Positions 36,000 to 48,925 of a stretch of 64,000 nt of DNA are shown here, piece after piece. The position numbers were made by a program, and so were the translations under genes. Position 1 is the first letter of the stretch. The number at the start of each line of letters is the position of its first letter. The notes beneath the pieces are model-generated. The model did no database searches and had not been told where the DNA came from. It worked only from the letters and a program-made list of their open reading frames with translations. The DNA comes from Lantana camara (lineage: Eukaryota > Streptophyta > Magnoliopsida > Lamiales > Verbenaceae). The stretch lies in assembly GCA_037501455.1 (NCBI GenBank), contig CM074864.1, forward strand, positions 20,640,001 through 20,704,000, read 5' to 3'.

Positions 36000-36241
36000 T
36001 TCTCCCAACAGTAATAAACCCTAGCGATAAGCTGCGAAATGGGGTTTTGGAGTAAATACGCTGCGAGATATATGTGTATATATAGAAATTCCCTGATATA
36101 GCGCATTGGTTAAATTCCTAATACGCCCCTGTATTCGTGAAAAATCCCATAAATATTTCCGAAACAAAAGGAAAATAGATTATAGTCTTTCTAAATTGCA
36201 ATATTACATTTGACATCTTCAAGTTTAAAGGGTTAATAAAT
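36000..36241 (-). promoter_or_regulatory. MORF8-like gene promoter, cut short by the MULE
   Basis: On the minus strand CTATATATAC (36076-36085) is a good TATA box about 77 bases before the start codon. Only about 150 bases of upstream sequence remain before the Mutator-like element begins at 36242; the ancestral upstream DNA resumes at 57683. Confidence 0.5.
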
Positions 36242-36385
36242 CGGTCAATTATTGAACAATCCCTAATAAGACAACAATGTTATCCTAAACCCCCCAATTT
36301 GAAATCATACTATTTTACATCCCCAATACACAACATATTTTTTCAAACCCCCCTAAATCGCCTAAAATTACCAAAGTATCCCTGC
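36242..36385. repeat. Left terminal inverted repeat of the MULE
   Basis: Starts CGGTCAATTATTGAACAATC. It aligns to the reverse of the right end with gaps. The outermost bases are more diverged than the inner part. Confidence 0.75.
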
Positions 36386-36810
36386 TAAAATTGAATAATC
36401 ACAATTCATACCAAGCATCCAAATCCCTCCTCCATCGGCGGGAATTTGTCATTCTTCACCATATCCCGCCGCTGCAGACCGCCGCACACCACCGCCGACA
36501 AGTGTAGAAGAAGTTATTGGAGACTGAACGGTCCACACACCCACGTTAGAGGCGAAACCCCTACAAGCTACCAACCACGCCCCCATGACGAACACTCTGT
36601 TTTAGCTCGTTGCTTGAAATGGTAAGGTCTAAGTGGAAGGTACGTCGCACCCAACCTGTCTAGGTTAGTTTTCTTCCATAAATGGTCAGAAATTCAAATT
36701 TTTTCCGCCATATTCCAGTTTGTACTTGGTAAATGATGGTTTTAACTTAACAAGTAAGGGTTTCAGGAGTTTGTTAAATAAGGAACATTGAATCGATTTT
36801 TATTCGATAG

Positions 36811-38871
36811 ATGGTTCGCTCAATGTCGACGACGCCGTTGATGATTGTTCCGTCCCCGGCCGAAACAAGTAGGGGAAAGAGAAAAAGATCAGTGGTAGAC
36901 ATCCATGAGACTGATGAGGGCACGCTTTCAAAGAAGCGGGTGTATTCGATTTTGCATCAGTGCGTGTTGGAGAGATTCAGTGAGGTTATCTCTAAAATTC
37001 GTGACCAAATGTCTCCTGGTCAACTCGATGCAGTTAAGAAATCGCCCTTTGGTTGTTTTTTGGGAGCGCCTGTTCAGAAGGGGAGCATTAACAGAGTTGG
37101 GTTGTTGCTCGATTACTACAACTGCAGCACAAATACATTTAAATTTGGTAGCCAAGAAGTTTTATTTTGTGAGGAGGAATTCAGCATTGTTATTGGTATG
37201 TGGCATTCCGATCATCCTGTCGTGGTTGTGGGCAAGAGTAAATCCAATACCTTGATCAAGCATTTTGGCAATAAGGGAAACAATGTCTCCCGAGCTAACA
37301 TCGAGAGTGAACTGCACGAATTCGTCGGAAGGACTGATGGCGATGGCATTGATGATTTTGTACGGATGTACATTTTATACGTTTTTTAATTGTTTGTTGT
37401 TCCCACGTAGTAGTGTACGTGTACCTGCTGCGCTTATTTGGTATGTAGATGATTTGTCCAGGATTGGACAGTACGCGTGGGGCACGACGGCTCATATGTT
37501 TTTTATTTAAGGTATTAGGAAGCATGTTGTGGATAAATATGATTTTCTTGATGGATGTACTATGGGTTTGTTGGTAAGTCGTTGGCTTGGTTTTGTAGAT
37601 TGTGTCGTTTATACCTATATATACACCTACTTAAGTTAGTGTTTATGTCAGGCATGGTTTCATGAACGAATCCAGAAGTTTGGCATCTCAAGAAGGTTGG
37701 CAACATTCCCTCGGTTGTTTAAATGGGAAGGGAGTGCACTGCCTAGTACGAAAGAGAATGCGAAGAAGGAACTGGAAAGTATTTGCCTGTCAGATGTAAG
37801 TCCGTAATCTTTGGTAATTTAAACCAATATGCATATTTTATTCAAATTTTTTGTAAGAAAGCCTGTTGATTTAAAAATACGCAGATTGTTCCCGTACGAG
37901 CGGCTAACAAAATGGAGAGAAGTCTGTCCAGAGCGGAGGAAGAAGTTTTTGTTGACGAAGGGGATCAAGTTGTTTGCGTAGCAGAAAAAGCGCAAGGTGT
38001 CGATCAAGGAGTTCAAACCGTTTGTGTGGAAGAGGCACCTGAATGTGCCGATGAAGGAGTTAAAACGGTTTGTGTGGAAGAGGCACCGGAATGTGTTGAT
38101 GTAGGAGTTCAAGGTGATTTGATTGAGAATGGGGAAGGTGATTGTGATTCCGGACGAGCTGAGGTTAGATCGAAGAGGAAGAACAATGTGAGGGAGCGTG
38201 TGGAAGAGAATGTGAGAACATATTACATACAAGATTCAATATTACAATGTCTTTTAACTATGCGCGTGTGTTTGATTTGTCATTGGATAATTATGTATTA
38301 GGTGATTGTGTTTGATGGAGCTCAAGTGGACAGTAGGCCTAAGGAGGCCCCAGGATGTGAGGTCGTCACTGAGGAGCAACGAAATAGGGCATTTAAATTG
38401 ATTATGAGCTACACGGAGGCGCAAAAATAAGTATTCTTACTTAATTCAATAGCTTAGTTGGCAGAATGGTGTTGACTGTATCATTATAATCTTTTACAGC
38501 CATGATGTTGTATATACAAGTAAGACGAGTTTTGTCTTCGTGTACGATCTACGAGATCTAATTTTGGGGAAGGAGACCAATGACAATGTTATTTTGTCCT
38601 ATTACGACCTGCTAGTACAAGTCCTGGTTACCTTGTGCCCAAATTCCACGATGTACATTTTGTTAACCCTCATGTGTCAGTTGAGTTTGTGGGGAAATTG
38701 AAGAACAGGGGCACAGGAAAGACACAGAAGAAGACTGTCACTTACATTGTCCCATCTGCAATCAACGAGTTCATGACGCACCAGATGAAAAGTGACTACG
38801 TCATGACCCTGAACGAGGTGTCTTCAACAGTTATGTTCTCATGTCGTTATATTCGCCGAATACCGCTTTAA
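36811..38871 (+). pseudogene. MULE second gene: DUF1985/Ulp1-like, frameshifted and C-terminally incomplete
   Basis: The first exon starts MVRSMSTTPLM and has a basic GKRKRS patch, then GCFLGAPVQ, LLLDYYNCSTNTFKFG and EEFSIVIGM, the pattern of DUF1985-type domains that precede Ulp1-like cysteine proteases in many plant MULEs. A frameshift in a T run near 37385 leads to WYVDDLSRIGQYAWGT, then a TAA, then an exon boundary at about 37577 and AWFHERIQKFG (from about 37652). Later exons hold two copies of a VQTVCVEEAPEC-type repeat (37990-38110). The stretch VVYTSKTSFVFVYDLRDLIL and NDNVILSYYDLL resembles the start of the C48 protease fold. The His/Asp/Cys catalytic part cannot be found. The protease assignment is inference. 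Confidence 0.55.
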
Positions 38872-38976
38872 GTTAGCCAATGCCTTTCTAGAAAAACAAT
38901 CTGGTTCATCTATATAATTGAAATTTCAATTGGATAGTTATTTATTTTTGGCTATTTTTTACATATTATGCGTGTC

Positions 38977-39499
38977 AAAATAATGCGTAATTGGAAGGGT
39001 GAAGTGTCAAGTGAAACTGTAATAATGCGTAACTGGAAGGGTGAAGTGTCAAGTGAAACTATAATAATGCGTAATTGGAAGGGTGAAGTGTCCAGTGAAA
39101 CTGTAATAATGCGTAATTGGAAGGGTGATTTGTCAAGTGAAACTGTAATAATGCGTAATTGGAAGGGTAAAGTGTCCAGTGAAACCGTAATAATTCGTAA
39201 TTGAAAGGGTGATTTGTCCAGTGAAACTGTAATAATGCGTAATTGGAAGGGTGAAGTGTCCAATGAAACTGTAGTAACGCGTAATTGGAAGGGGACTTTG
39301 TCAAGTGAAACTGTAATAATGCGTAATTGGAAGGGTGAAGTGTCAAGTGAAACAGTAATAATGCGTAATTGGATAGGGTCTTTGTCAAGTGAAACTGTAA
39401 TAATGCGTAATTGGAAGGGTGAAGTGTCAAGTGAAACTGTAATAATGCGTAATTGGATGGGGTCTTTGTCAAGTGAAACTGTAATAATGCGTAATTGAA
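38977..39499 (+). repeat. 39-bp minisatellite array, left arm
   Basis: About 13 tandem units of roughly 39 bases around gtaataatgcgtaattgga and agggtgaagtgtcaagtgaa. Units differ by point changes; some have ggggtctttg in place of agggtgaagtg. As 39 is a multiple of three, frames stay open through the array, but these are not genes. Confidence 0.95.
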
Positions 39500-39808
39500 A
39501 GTCCAGTGAAACTATACGTTAAGACGATTAATTGAATCATGATCACATCATTGCAACATTAACAAGATTGATTGAATCATGATCACATCAGTACAACAAT
39601 ATAGTTATGAACAAGATTGTGATTAAAACATTGTAACATTAACAAGATTGATTGAATGATGATCACATCATTACAACAATATAGTTACGAACAAGATTGT
39701 GATTAAAACATTGCAACATTAACAACAACATATAATTGAATCATGATCACAGCATTACCACATAACAACATTATTAGTTTCATTGATTCTATATTGTAAC
39801 ATTGTAAC
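39500..39808. repeat. Spacer between minisatellite arms, itself repetitive
   Basis: Two to three partial copies of a longer unit built from aacaagattgattgaatca, tgatcacatcatt and acaatatagtta. The spacing between the copies starting near 39560 and 39645 is roughly 85 bases. It would form the loop of the large hairpin made by the flanking arms. Confidence 0.8.
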
Positions 39809-40496
39809 ATTGACGCATTATTATAGTTTCACTGGACACTTCACCCTTATAATTACGCATTATTACAGTTTCACTTGACAAAGACCCCATCCAATTACTC
39901 ATTATTACAGTTTCACTTGACAAAGTCCCCATCCAATTACGCATTATTACAGTTTCACTTGACAAAGTCCCCATCCAATTACGCATTATTACAGTTTCAC
40001 TTGACACTTGACCCTCCCAATTACGCATTATTACAGTTTCACTGGACACTTCACCCTTCCAATTACGCATTATTACAGTTTCACTTGACAAATCACCCTT
40101 TCAATTAAGCAAATCACCCTTTCAATTACGCATTATTACAGTTTCAGTTGACAAAGTCCCCATCCAATTACGCTTTACTACTGTTTCATTGGACACTTCA
40201 CCCTTCCAATTACGCATTATTACAGTTTCATTTGACAAAGTCCCCTTCCAATTACGTATTACTACAGTTTCATTGGACACTTTACCCTTCCAATTACGCA
40301 TTATTACAGTTTCACTTGACAAAGACCCCATCCAATTACGCACTATTATAGTTTCACTTGACACTTCACCCTTCCAATTACGCATTATTACAGTTTCACT
40401 TGACAAAGACCCCATCCAATTACGCATTATTACAGTTTCACTTGACACTTCACTCTTCCAATTACGCATTATTACAGTTTCACTGGACACTTCACC
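39809..40496 (-). repeat. 39-bp minisatellite array, right arm (inverted)
   Basis: About 16 units of the same 39-base repeat in the opposite direction, then broken by the gypsy element at 40497. Two to three more units follow that element (54730-54840), so before the insertion this arm had about 18 units. Confidence 0.95.
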
Positions 40497-43185
40497 TGTA
40501 ACGCCCCGTTTTTCCTATGTTCAATATGTGATAATTTATATACATTACATAACCTTAGATGCACTATATTTTCTATGAACTTATATGAAATAATTGTTAA
40601 CGTGAGAAATTACGTGAATTATTTGACAAATGTGGTTTGATCGCCTAATTACCCTTAAGTGATCATTTCTTAAATTGGTAGACTTAATTTCATAAACTTT
40701 GCTTGGGACTTAAATGACCATTTTCCATGAGTGTGAACCTAATTGCATGACTTATGATTTGGAGGGATTAAATTGCAATTTGTGCCTAGTCATATAATAT
40801 ATAGCATATATCACTTTATTGCATACAAACATATACACACATGATCCCTCCTCTCTCTCCCTCATCCCGATCCAAAAACCCCAAGGAGAAGAAGTGGATT
40901 TCATCATTTTCAAGCTTGAATTCAAGGGGAAATTGCATATTTTGGAGCATCAACATCATCAATTCATTTCGTCTCTTCTTTCTTTCCTTAAGGTAGAGTT
41001 GGAGATATTATTGAGTTCTTGATTTATATATGATGTAGGGTTTGAGAATTTGTATATGGTTTCTTGTTTAATTGTGATTAGAAGCATGACTTGGATATCT
41101 ATACTTGAAACTTGCATAAATTCTTGACTAATATGAAGGTGGGATGTGATATTATATAGGGTTTGGTTGAGGAATTCTTGATGATCTATGCATGTTTCCT
41201 TGGATTAATTGTTACCTAAATGATGTCTCAAAGTTATATGCATGATATATGATTGTTTTGGAGCATTTTGGTTGAGTTTGCTTTGGGTTTTGATCCCCTT
41301 TCTTCCCTCCAAGAACAAGCCCCTATTTTGCCCCTTTTTCCAGCCCTGGAAGGGTACCCGGGCGGGTACTTTTTGTGCATAAAAGTACCCGGGCGGGTAC
41401 TTTTGTGCCGAAAAGCTTCTGGATAGCTTTACCCGGTCGGGGAACTTTTCCCTTGAATTTTACCCGGCCGGGTACTCCCTCATCCGAACTCCAAATGACC
41501 CGATTTTGGAACCGTTGGAAACCTCTTGAAGTCTAGAACAACCTACAATTGGAATCATCTCAATATCTTTTCTAGTTAGTGAGATATTATCAATTCTTTT
41601 TGGTGTCGCTGCTTTGCCGACAAACTGCATTCACCCAACTACAAGGTTACGCCAATTTCTCCTCGCTTTGAACTAGAAAACGAGCCATATATGCTCCAAA
41701 AGCCCTATGTGTCTAGTTTCATTTCCAATAAGCAAAACTTTATTTCAACTTCTATGTCTCAAGATATTCCAGTTTTCCTATAGCCTACGCGTTTCCTAAA
41801 ATTGTCCGTTTTTGCCAAACTTCACCAAAACCTCTCTTATTGCATTCCTTTCACTCTCTTGCCTCCCTTATGTGAATCATATGCTATATATACTTGTTTA
41901 ATTGGTAATTATGGTCCTACTTGACATTCCTTAAGTGTTACTGAATGACTTATTGATCATGACTTTGCCGTGCGTCATAAATGGTTCATACGAGTCGTGT
42001 CTCACGAACACTTGGCCCTTTTACACAAATTGTCTTCCCGTTGACGAGGAGCAAGCTTCATAGTTGTACCTTGTTAATTGTCGGCACAGGTGAGGTTTAA
42101 TTTCTAGATATATAGAACCCATATAACCCTATGTGACGTTTAAGCCAAAATGTATCTATATATCTATAGTTTTCCAAAACTCTATTGATTTTCAATTGGT
42201 TTCACAGATCGAACGGATTGATTGATTGATTGATTGATGTTTTGGCGAGAATGAATGAATGAATGTTGAATGGGGCCCAGGAGGTGTGGGTCAGGGGGAC
42301 CCGGGACGACTATAGGGGTAGTCGGTTAACCTTGTGCTCACTCTCCACATGATTGATAGGAGTAACCCGGAACCCACCAGGAGGTTTGGTTGGGTGAGGG
42401 GAACCTGAGGGTTTGAGTGTTCGCGCTCCCCTCGTCTGATTGGATGGTTCGGGCCGATCACCCCGCCATCACCGGAGGAAGAAGGGAATTGAAACTGCTT
42501 ATTGCGCACTATAATAACTTGCATGCTCACTTAACCATTGATAATCTAAATATTGGTAATGTTCACTGCAAGAGTAAGGTTGGAGAATTGTCCTCACTCG
42601 CCGGGCCACTGATTGAATTGAAGTGATGACGGTTATATTGTTAAATTGATTAGTTGTAATCTCGGGTGAGTTGTATTTTATTATTGAACTTATATTACTT
42701 CCCTTTTATAAAACCTTACCTGAGACTATGACTTGCATGGTAATTGCGCTAATATTTATTTATAAACCCCTCACTCAGTCTTTCATAGACTGACACCTCA
42801 CTTTTTCAGTTTTGCAGGTTTAGTGCTAGGCGGGAGTTGGTCTTTATTTTGGGTCTAGCACTTGTTTTCTTCATTTTCTTGTACATTAATGATGCGCATA
42901 TCGATTGTTATAGCAGTTGGTACATATGTATGTTAAGCTTTGGTTTTTGGAAGGATTGAATTGTATATGTAAGTAATGAAGTTGAACTTGAAGGGTGATA
43001 ATGAAATGCGTGTACCTTATGCTTCCGTTTTATTTTTATGTACGTTGCTATTAAATGAGGGTTAGTCCCGCCTAGCTAGAGTGTTATTTTTTTTATTGTC
43101 ACCCGTTCGCTATAGGTTGGTTCATTCGTATGTGGATCGACTTATAGTGCGGGGGGTGTGGCATCTCGGCGTTCTGGGTGCTACA
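40497..43185 (+). repeat. LTR 1 of the tandem gypsy element
   Basis: 2,689 bases. Differs from LTRs 2 and 3 by an extra GTACCCGGGCGGGTAC unit (about 41370-41405) and by a deletion of about 17 bases near 43125. Confidence 0.93.
41351..41482. repeat. Cluster of GTACCCGGGCGGGTAC palindromes in LTR 1
   Basis: Four related units: two GTACCCGGGCGGGTAC, then ACCCGGTCGGGG and ACCCGGCCGGGTA, each followed by a T run. LTR 2 (about 47110-47205) and LTR 3 (about 52910-53005) have one unit fewer. The position is 0.85-0.99 kb from the LTR start. Confidence 0.88.
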
Positions 43186-43192
43186 TCTTAGG

Positions 43193-43209
43193 TGGTATCA
43201 GAGCCCGGT
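43193..43209 (+). promoter_or_regulatory. Primer binding site, first interior
   Basis: TGGTATCAGAGCCCGGTTG, seven bases after the LTR end. The second interior has the same at 48933. Confidence 0.9.
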
Positions 43210-45091
43210 TGCAAAACCGCTGTTCTAGCGTCGTGTCGTGTCAAGTCTAGGTCGAACGACATAGAATTAATTGATAACTTGCGAGTCTTGCATCTTATTT
43301 GGTACTACTTGAACTTATTTAAATTATTTGAACTTACCTAAACATCCTTGAGCTACTTGATGACTTGTGCATGATATTTATTTATGTTACTACTTGATGA
43401 TTAATTGACCTTCTATGGCTTGGAATTTATATGTTTAATGTGTTTTACTTTAACTTAGTTGGATTAATTGTTGCATTTTGTATCAAATATGTGTTTAAAT
43501 GCTAATTATTATGTGTCATATGCAATCACTAACCTCATGCATTTATAATTGAGACAAGTTCTGATTATAGGTTATAAAGATCATGTCAACCCACGGCCAA
43601 TTTCTATGACAACCTCAGATTACCGCAAGCTCCTTTCACTTGCTTTGAAGTTGTAAGGAATGCACCGTGGAACTTCATACAAGAATTCAAGAGTCATGGA
43701 TGGCTCTAATTGGGTTATACTTCAAGCATTAAGATTCGGGAATAGAAGCATCGAAGGTGGGAGTAACTTACAAGCTCTAATGAAGTGGTAGATATTTAAC
43801 AGGACAGTGGTAGGGTGTGATGTCTACAACTTGCAAGGTCAACACTCACACGCCTATATTGCAAAAGTCTTTTCAACGGGAATCTGTAGGATCATTTCTT
43901 TCAAGAGGAAAGTGAAGAAAATCTCGAAAGTGTTTTAAGATTCGAGGTTCAGATGTGTAAACAAGTGAGGATCTTGGGATAGGATTTGGATCAACTTGGA
44001 AAATTAAGTTGGGAAGTAACTCAAATGATTCGGGTCGAGGTCAAAATTTGGGAATTAAGTTGGAAATAAATCGAGACATTTTGGACCTTGGGATAGGATT
44101 TGGATCAACTTGGAAAATTAAGAAATTGACCGATTTTGGGCTTAGGCAAATAACAAATGGGAAGGATTGAACAACGAGGTAATGGATGTGGATCCACAAG
44201 AATTGAAATATTTTGAATTTCGGGTTAAGAAAGAATTCAGATGGGAAGAGTTAAAGAGAGCGACTATTATGGTGACTCCAAGTTCATGGTAAGTTAAAGT
44301 ATTAACGATTCTATCTTTGGTCGGATTGAGTCTATTTTCCATATCCAAGCTAACTGTCGTGTCGAGCGGTTGAATTAGAAGATCTGAAGCAACAAGGGAA
44401 TTGGTAAAGAAAGGCCATGAGCTTATAGAGGGAAATTATGTGTTCAACGGGTAAAGTAATCGGAAGGTGAACTCATTCCACTACTCGAATTCATAAAGAA
44501 TAAATCGAGGAAGCTTTATTCAAAGTCACAACTAGGGGGAGAATAGGACAACCTTTGGAGATTAATTCCTCTAGAAAAGTTAAGACACCAACTCCATGAG
44601 TATAGAAGAATTTGAATTCAAGAATCGTAATCCCGGACCATAAAATTATACAAGTCGACGCAAGGAAGTTTTGATTAAGGAAATACTTAAGGTGAAGGTT
44701 CGGGCACCACTTAGAGATCAATAATGGGGAAAGAGTTGGGTTCGAGAAATGTCGATTTCGAGCCGTGGATAGTTACAAGTTAATGCTAGAGAGTTCTAAA
44801 GAATTGGAAGATCGTGGGTAACAAAGGAATAACCAACAAATTCGAGGCAAGCTCGTAATTCAACAAACATGGAACGAGTGCCAAGCTAAACGATGTAACT
44901 ACGATGACAGGTTCAATGCATCCATAAGCACGTGCATCATACGCTACTTTAAATTGTTTAAATTTCTTTATTTATATGCACATTCCTAATTAAGCTTAAT
45001 TGTTCCTGTATGTGGAATTTTATTATTTACAAGTGTGTTACGTGCATTGGCATATTAATCCAACATGCATATTCAGTATCTTGATTACAGG
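43210..45091 (+). other. Long non-coding leader of the first interior
   Basis: About 1.9 kb between primer site and gag with no significant sense frame. The phrase gggataggatttggatcaac occurs twice, at about 43976 and 44093. The leader of the second interior (48950-50830) is nearly identical. The copy at 7029 has only about 360 bases here, so leader length varies within the family. Confidence 0.7.
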
Positions 45092-45883
45092 ATGCCTCGA
45101 GGTCACCCTCATTGTGATCGTCCTCCTAGTGTTCCCCCACATCTGTCCCCTCCGGTTCAACCTCAGGATTTTTTCGATTCCTTGGTTAGTTTTGTTGATC
45201 AGAAGATAAAAGAGTATGTTTCTTCAGCACCACCAACTATATCACCACAACCGGCTCAGATTTCTATCATATTCAAGGAGTTCCGGAGCAAGCAAATCCC
45301 AAAGTTCTTTGATGGGAGTGATATCCAAACCGAGCAATGGCTCAAGAAAGGTGAAAGAGTTTGGGAACTTATCCCGTGCGATTCTCAAGAGAAGGTTCGA
45401 TGCACCACCCCTTAGAATACGTGGAGGCCTAATCCTCAACTCGGACAGGCTTCAGGTTCAGAATTAGGGTAGAGTTCTAGCAAAGGAAAGCGATCTATCT
45501 CTTACCATACAACGTCACTTCAGAAAGGATCTCAAAGGAAGAAGAAGAATCGATTAACTGGATCGGGTTCGGGAGCTTTACGTACCTCGGCTTCAACAAC
45601 ACCTTTTGGGAAGCCTCTTTGCGCTTATTGTGGACTTGACAACCATACTTATGAGGCTTGTAGGAAACGTTTGAACTTATGTATGCGATGCGGGAGCAAT
45701 GAGCACCAAGTAAACACGTGCCCAAAGCGACGAGAATTGTCTACTGGGGGTGAGAGGCCACTAGTTCATGCTTGTGCGTGTAATCTAGCGAGAGAGGTGC
45801 ATGATGTAAACACGGATCCAAACGTGATAGCAGAAGGTATCCATTAGACGCATGACATAATCAGTGGTGAACGGTACACTTAA
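45092..45883 (+). pseudogene. gag: Gag remnant, first interior (core deleted)
   Basis: Starts MPRGHPHCDRPPSVPPH. The first half of the gag core (IPKFFDGSDIQTEQWLKKGE, IPCDSQEKVRC) is present. The rest of the core, including the GEAYSWWE region seen in the 7029 copy, is missing, and the text passes directly to the Ser/Lys/Arg-rich linker and two intact zinc knuckles (CAYCGLDNHTYEAC and CMRCGSNEHQVNTC, both CX2CX4HX4C). TAG stops lie at the deletion joint (about 45414) and at 45469, and another near 45846. The shared deletion in both interiors shows that it came before the duplication. Confidence 0.85.
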
Positions 45884-46054
45884 CCATGCATACCACGAGC
45901 ATCATGGATTTCATTATTGTTGATGTAGTTCCTTGTTAGTTATAGATTGCCTGTTTATGAGTGGTAATTGATGAGCTAGTATGACCTTACTTGCCTATGT
46001 GATAAGTATGCGAATGTTTATATAATAATTCCCTTGCATTGTTTTCCCATTTCA

Positions 46055-46195
46055 TGTTTGAGAGACGGGGTTCTCTCATTTCTTTTTTGAGAGACGGGGT
46101 TCTCTCATTTCTTGTGGAGAGACGAGGTGCTCTCATTTCGTGATAGGGAGACGGGGCTCTCTCACTACTTGTCTAAGAGACCGGGCGCTCTTGTT
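46055..46195 (+). repeat. gagacggggttctctcat tandem repeats, first interior
   Basis: Four to five variants of a 24-25-base unit with internal GAGAG/CTCTC complementarity, just before the polypurine tract. The second interior has about six or seven (51794-51985). Confidence 0.88.
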
Positions 46196-46232
46196 GTTTG
46201 TGCATCATTTTGAAACTCGACAGTGGACTTTT

Positions 46233-46255
46233 AGGGGGGGGGGGGGGGGAAGAAT
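46233..46255 (+). promoter_or_regulatory. Polypurine tract, first interior
   Basis: An uninterrupted run of about 17 G followed by aagaat directly before LTR 2. The matching tract of the second interior (52028-52056) is also mostly G. G runs of this length can fold as G-quadruplexes. Confidence 0.85.
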
Positions 46256-48925
46256 TGTAACGCCCCGTTTTTCCTATGTGCAATATGTGATAATTTATAT
46301 ACATTGCATAACCTTAGATGCACTATATTTTCTATGAACTTATATGAAATAATTGTTAACGTGAGAAATTACGTGAATTATTTAACAAATGTGGTTTAAT
46401 CGCCTAATTGCCCTTAAGTGATCATTTCTTAAATTGGTGGACTTAATTGCATTAACTTTGCTTGGGACTTAAATGACCATTTTCCATGAGTGTGAACCTA
46501 ATTGCATGACTTATGATTTGGAGGGATTAAATTGCAATTTGTGCCTAGTCATATAATATATAGCATATATCACTTTATTGCATACAAACATATGCACACA
46601 TGATCCCTCCTCTCTCTCCCTCATCCCGATCCGAAAACCCCAAGGAGAAGAAGTGGATTTCATCATTTTCAAGTTTGAATTCAAGGGGAAATTGCATATT
46701 TTGGAGCATCAACATCATCACTTCATTTCATCTCTTCTTTCTTTCCTTAAGGTAGAGTTGGAGATATTATTGAGTTCTTGATTTATATATGACGTAGGGT
46801 TTGAGAATTTGGATATGGTTTCTTGTTTAATTGTGATTAGAAGCATGACTTGGATATCTATACTTGAAACTTGCATGAATTCTTGAATAATATGAAGGTG
46901 GGATGTGATATTATACAGGGTTTGGTTGAGGAATTCTTGATGATCTATGCATGTTTCCATAGATTAATTGTTACCTAAATGATGTCTCCAAGTTATATGC
47001 ATGATATATGATTGTTTTGGAGCATTTTGGTTGAGTTTGCTTTGGGTTTTGATCCCCTTTCCTCCCTCCAAGAACAAGCCCCTGTTTTGCCCCTTTTTCC
47101 AGCCCTGGAAGGGTACCCGGGCGAGTACTTTTGTGCCGAAAAGCTTCTGGACAGCTTTACCCGGTCGGGGAACTTTTCCCTTGAATTTTACCCGGCCGGG
47201 TACTCCCTCATCCGAACTCCAAATGACCTGATTTTTGAACCGTTGGAAACCTCTTGAAGTCTAAAACAACCTAAAATTGGAATCATCTCAATATCTTTTC
47301 TAGTTTGTGAGATATTATTAATTCTTTTTGGTGTCGCTGCTTTGCCGACAAACTGCATTCACCCAACTTCAAGGTTATGCCATTTTCTCCTCGCTTTGAA
47401 CTAGAAAACGAACCATATATGCTCGAAAAGCCCTATGTGTCTAGTTTCATTTACAATAAGCAAAACTTTATTTCAACTTCTATATCTCAAGATATTCCAG
47501 TTTTCCTACAGCCTATGCGTTTCCTAAAATTTTCCGTTTTTGCCAAACTTCACCAAAACCTCTCTTATTGCATTCCTTTCACTCTCTTGGCTCCCTTATG
47601 TGAATCATATGATATATATACTTGTTTAATTGGTAATTATGGTCCTACTTGACATTCCTTAAGTGTTATTGAATGACTTATTGATCATGACTTTGCCGTG
47701 CGTCATAAATGGTTTATACGAGTCGTGTCTCACGAACACTTGGCCCTTTTACACAAATTGTCTTCCCGTTGACGAGGAGCAAGCTTCATAGTTGTACCTT
47801 GTTAATTGTCGGCATAGGTGAGGTTTAATTTCTAGATATATAGAACCCATATAACCCTATGTGACGTTTAAGCCAAAATGTATCTATATATCTATAGTTT
47901 TCCAAAACTCTATTGATTTTCAACTGGTTTCACAGATCGAACGGATTGATTGATTGATTGATGTTTTGGCGAGAATGAATGAATGAATGTTGAATGGGGC
48001 CCAGGAGGTGTGGGTCAGGGGGACCCGGGACGACTATAGGGGTCGTCGGTTAACCTTGTGCTCACTCTCCACATGATTGATAGGAGTAACCCGGAACCCA
48101 CCAGGAGGTTTGGTTGGGTAATGGGAACCTGAGGGTTTGAGTGTTCGCGCTCCCCTTATCTGATTGGATGGTTCGGGCCGATCACCCCGCCATCACCGGA
48201 GGAAGAAGGGAATTGAAACTGCTTATTGCGCACTATAATAACTTGCATGCTCACTTAACCATTGATAATCTAAATATTGGTAATGTTCACTGTCGGAGTA
48301 AGGTTGAAGAATTGCCCTCACTCGCCGGGCCACTGATTGAATTGAAGTGATGACGGTTATATTGTTAGATTGATTAGTTGTAATCTCGGGCGAGTTGTAT
48401 TTTATTATTGAACTTATATTGCTTCCCTTTTATAAAACCTTACCCGAGACTATAACTTGCATGGTAATTGCGCTAATATTTATTTATAAACCCCTTGCTC
48501 AGTCTTTCATAGACTGACACCTCACTTTTTCAGTTTTGCAGGTTTAGTGCTAGGCGGGAGTTGGTCTTTATTTTGGGTCTAGCACTTGTTTTCTTCATTT
48601 TCTTGTACATTAATGATGCGCATATCGATTGTTATAGCAGTTGGTACTTATGTATGTTAAGCTTTGGTTTTTAGAAGGATTGAATTGTATATGTAAGTAA
48701 TGAAGTTGAACTTGAAGGGTGATATTGAAATGCGTGTACCTTATGCTTCCGTTTTATTTTTATGTACGTTGCTATTAAATGAGGGTTAGTCCCGCCTAGC
48801 TAGAGTGTTGTTTTTTTTATTGTCACCCGTTCGCTATAGGTTGGTTCATGTACGGACTATCCATTTCGTGTGTGGATCGACTTATAGTGCGGGGGGTGTG
48901 GCATCTCGGCGTTCCAGGTGCTACA
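46256..48925 (+). repeat. LTR 2 of the tandem gypsy element
   Basis: 2,670 bases, closer to LTR 3 than to LTR 1: both lack the extra palindrome unit and keep the stretch missing from LTR 1 near 43125. It serves as 3' LTR of the first unit and 5' LTR of the second. Confidence 0.93.

Noticed and set aside
38977..40496. CRISPR-like array
   Set aside because: Units are directly abutting with no unique spacers, the genome is eukaryotic, and there are no cas genes. It is a minisatellite.
38952..40578. Many long overlapping frames on both strands (MRNWKGEVSSETVI-type repeats)
   Set aside because: They arise because the 39-base repeat unit is a multiple of three and lacks stops in several frames. 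No start context, no domain.
44491..44721. Minus-strand frame conserved between the two interiors (also 50230-50460)
   Set aside because: Conservation reflects the recent duplication of the interior. It is antisense in the leader and matches nothing known.
46578..47652. Short frames repeated three times (MHTNICTHDPSS..., MIYDCFGAFWLS..., MLEKPYVSSF...)
   Set aside because: They lie within LTR sequence and recur only because the LTRs do. Codon content is not protein-like and the frames break between copies.
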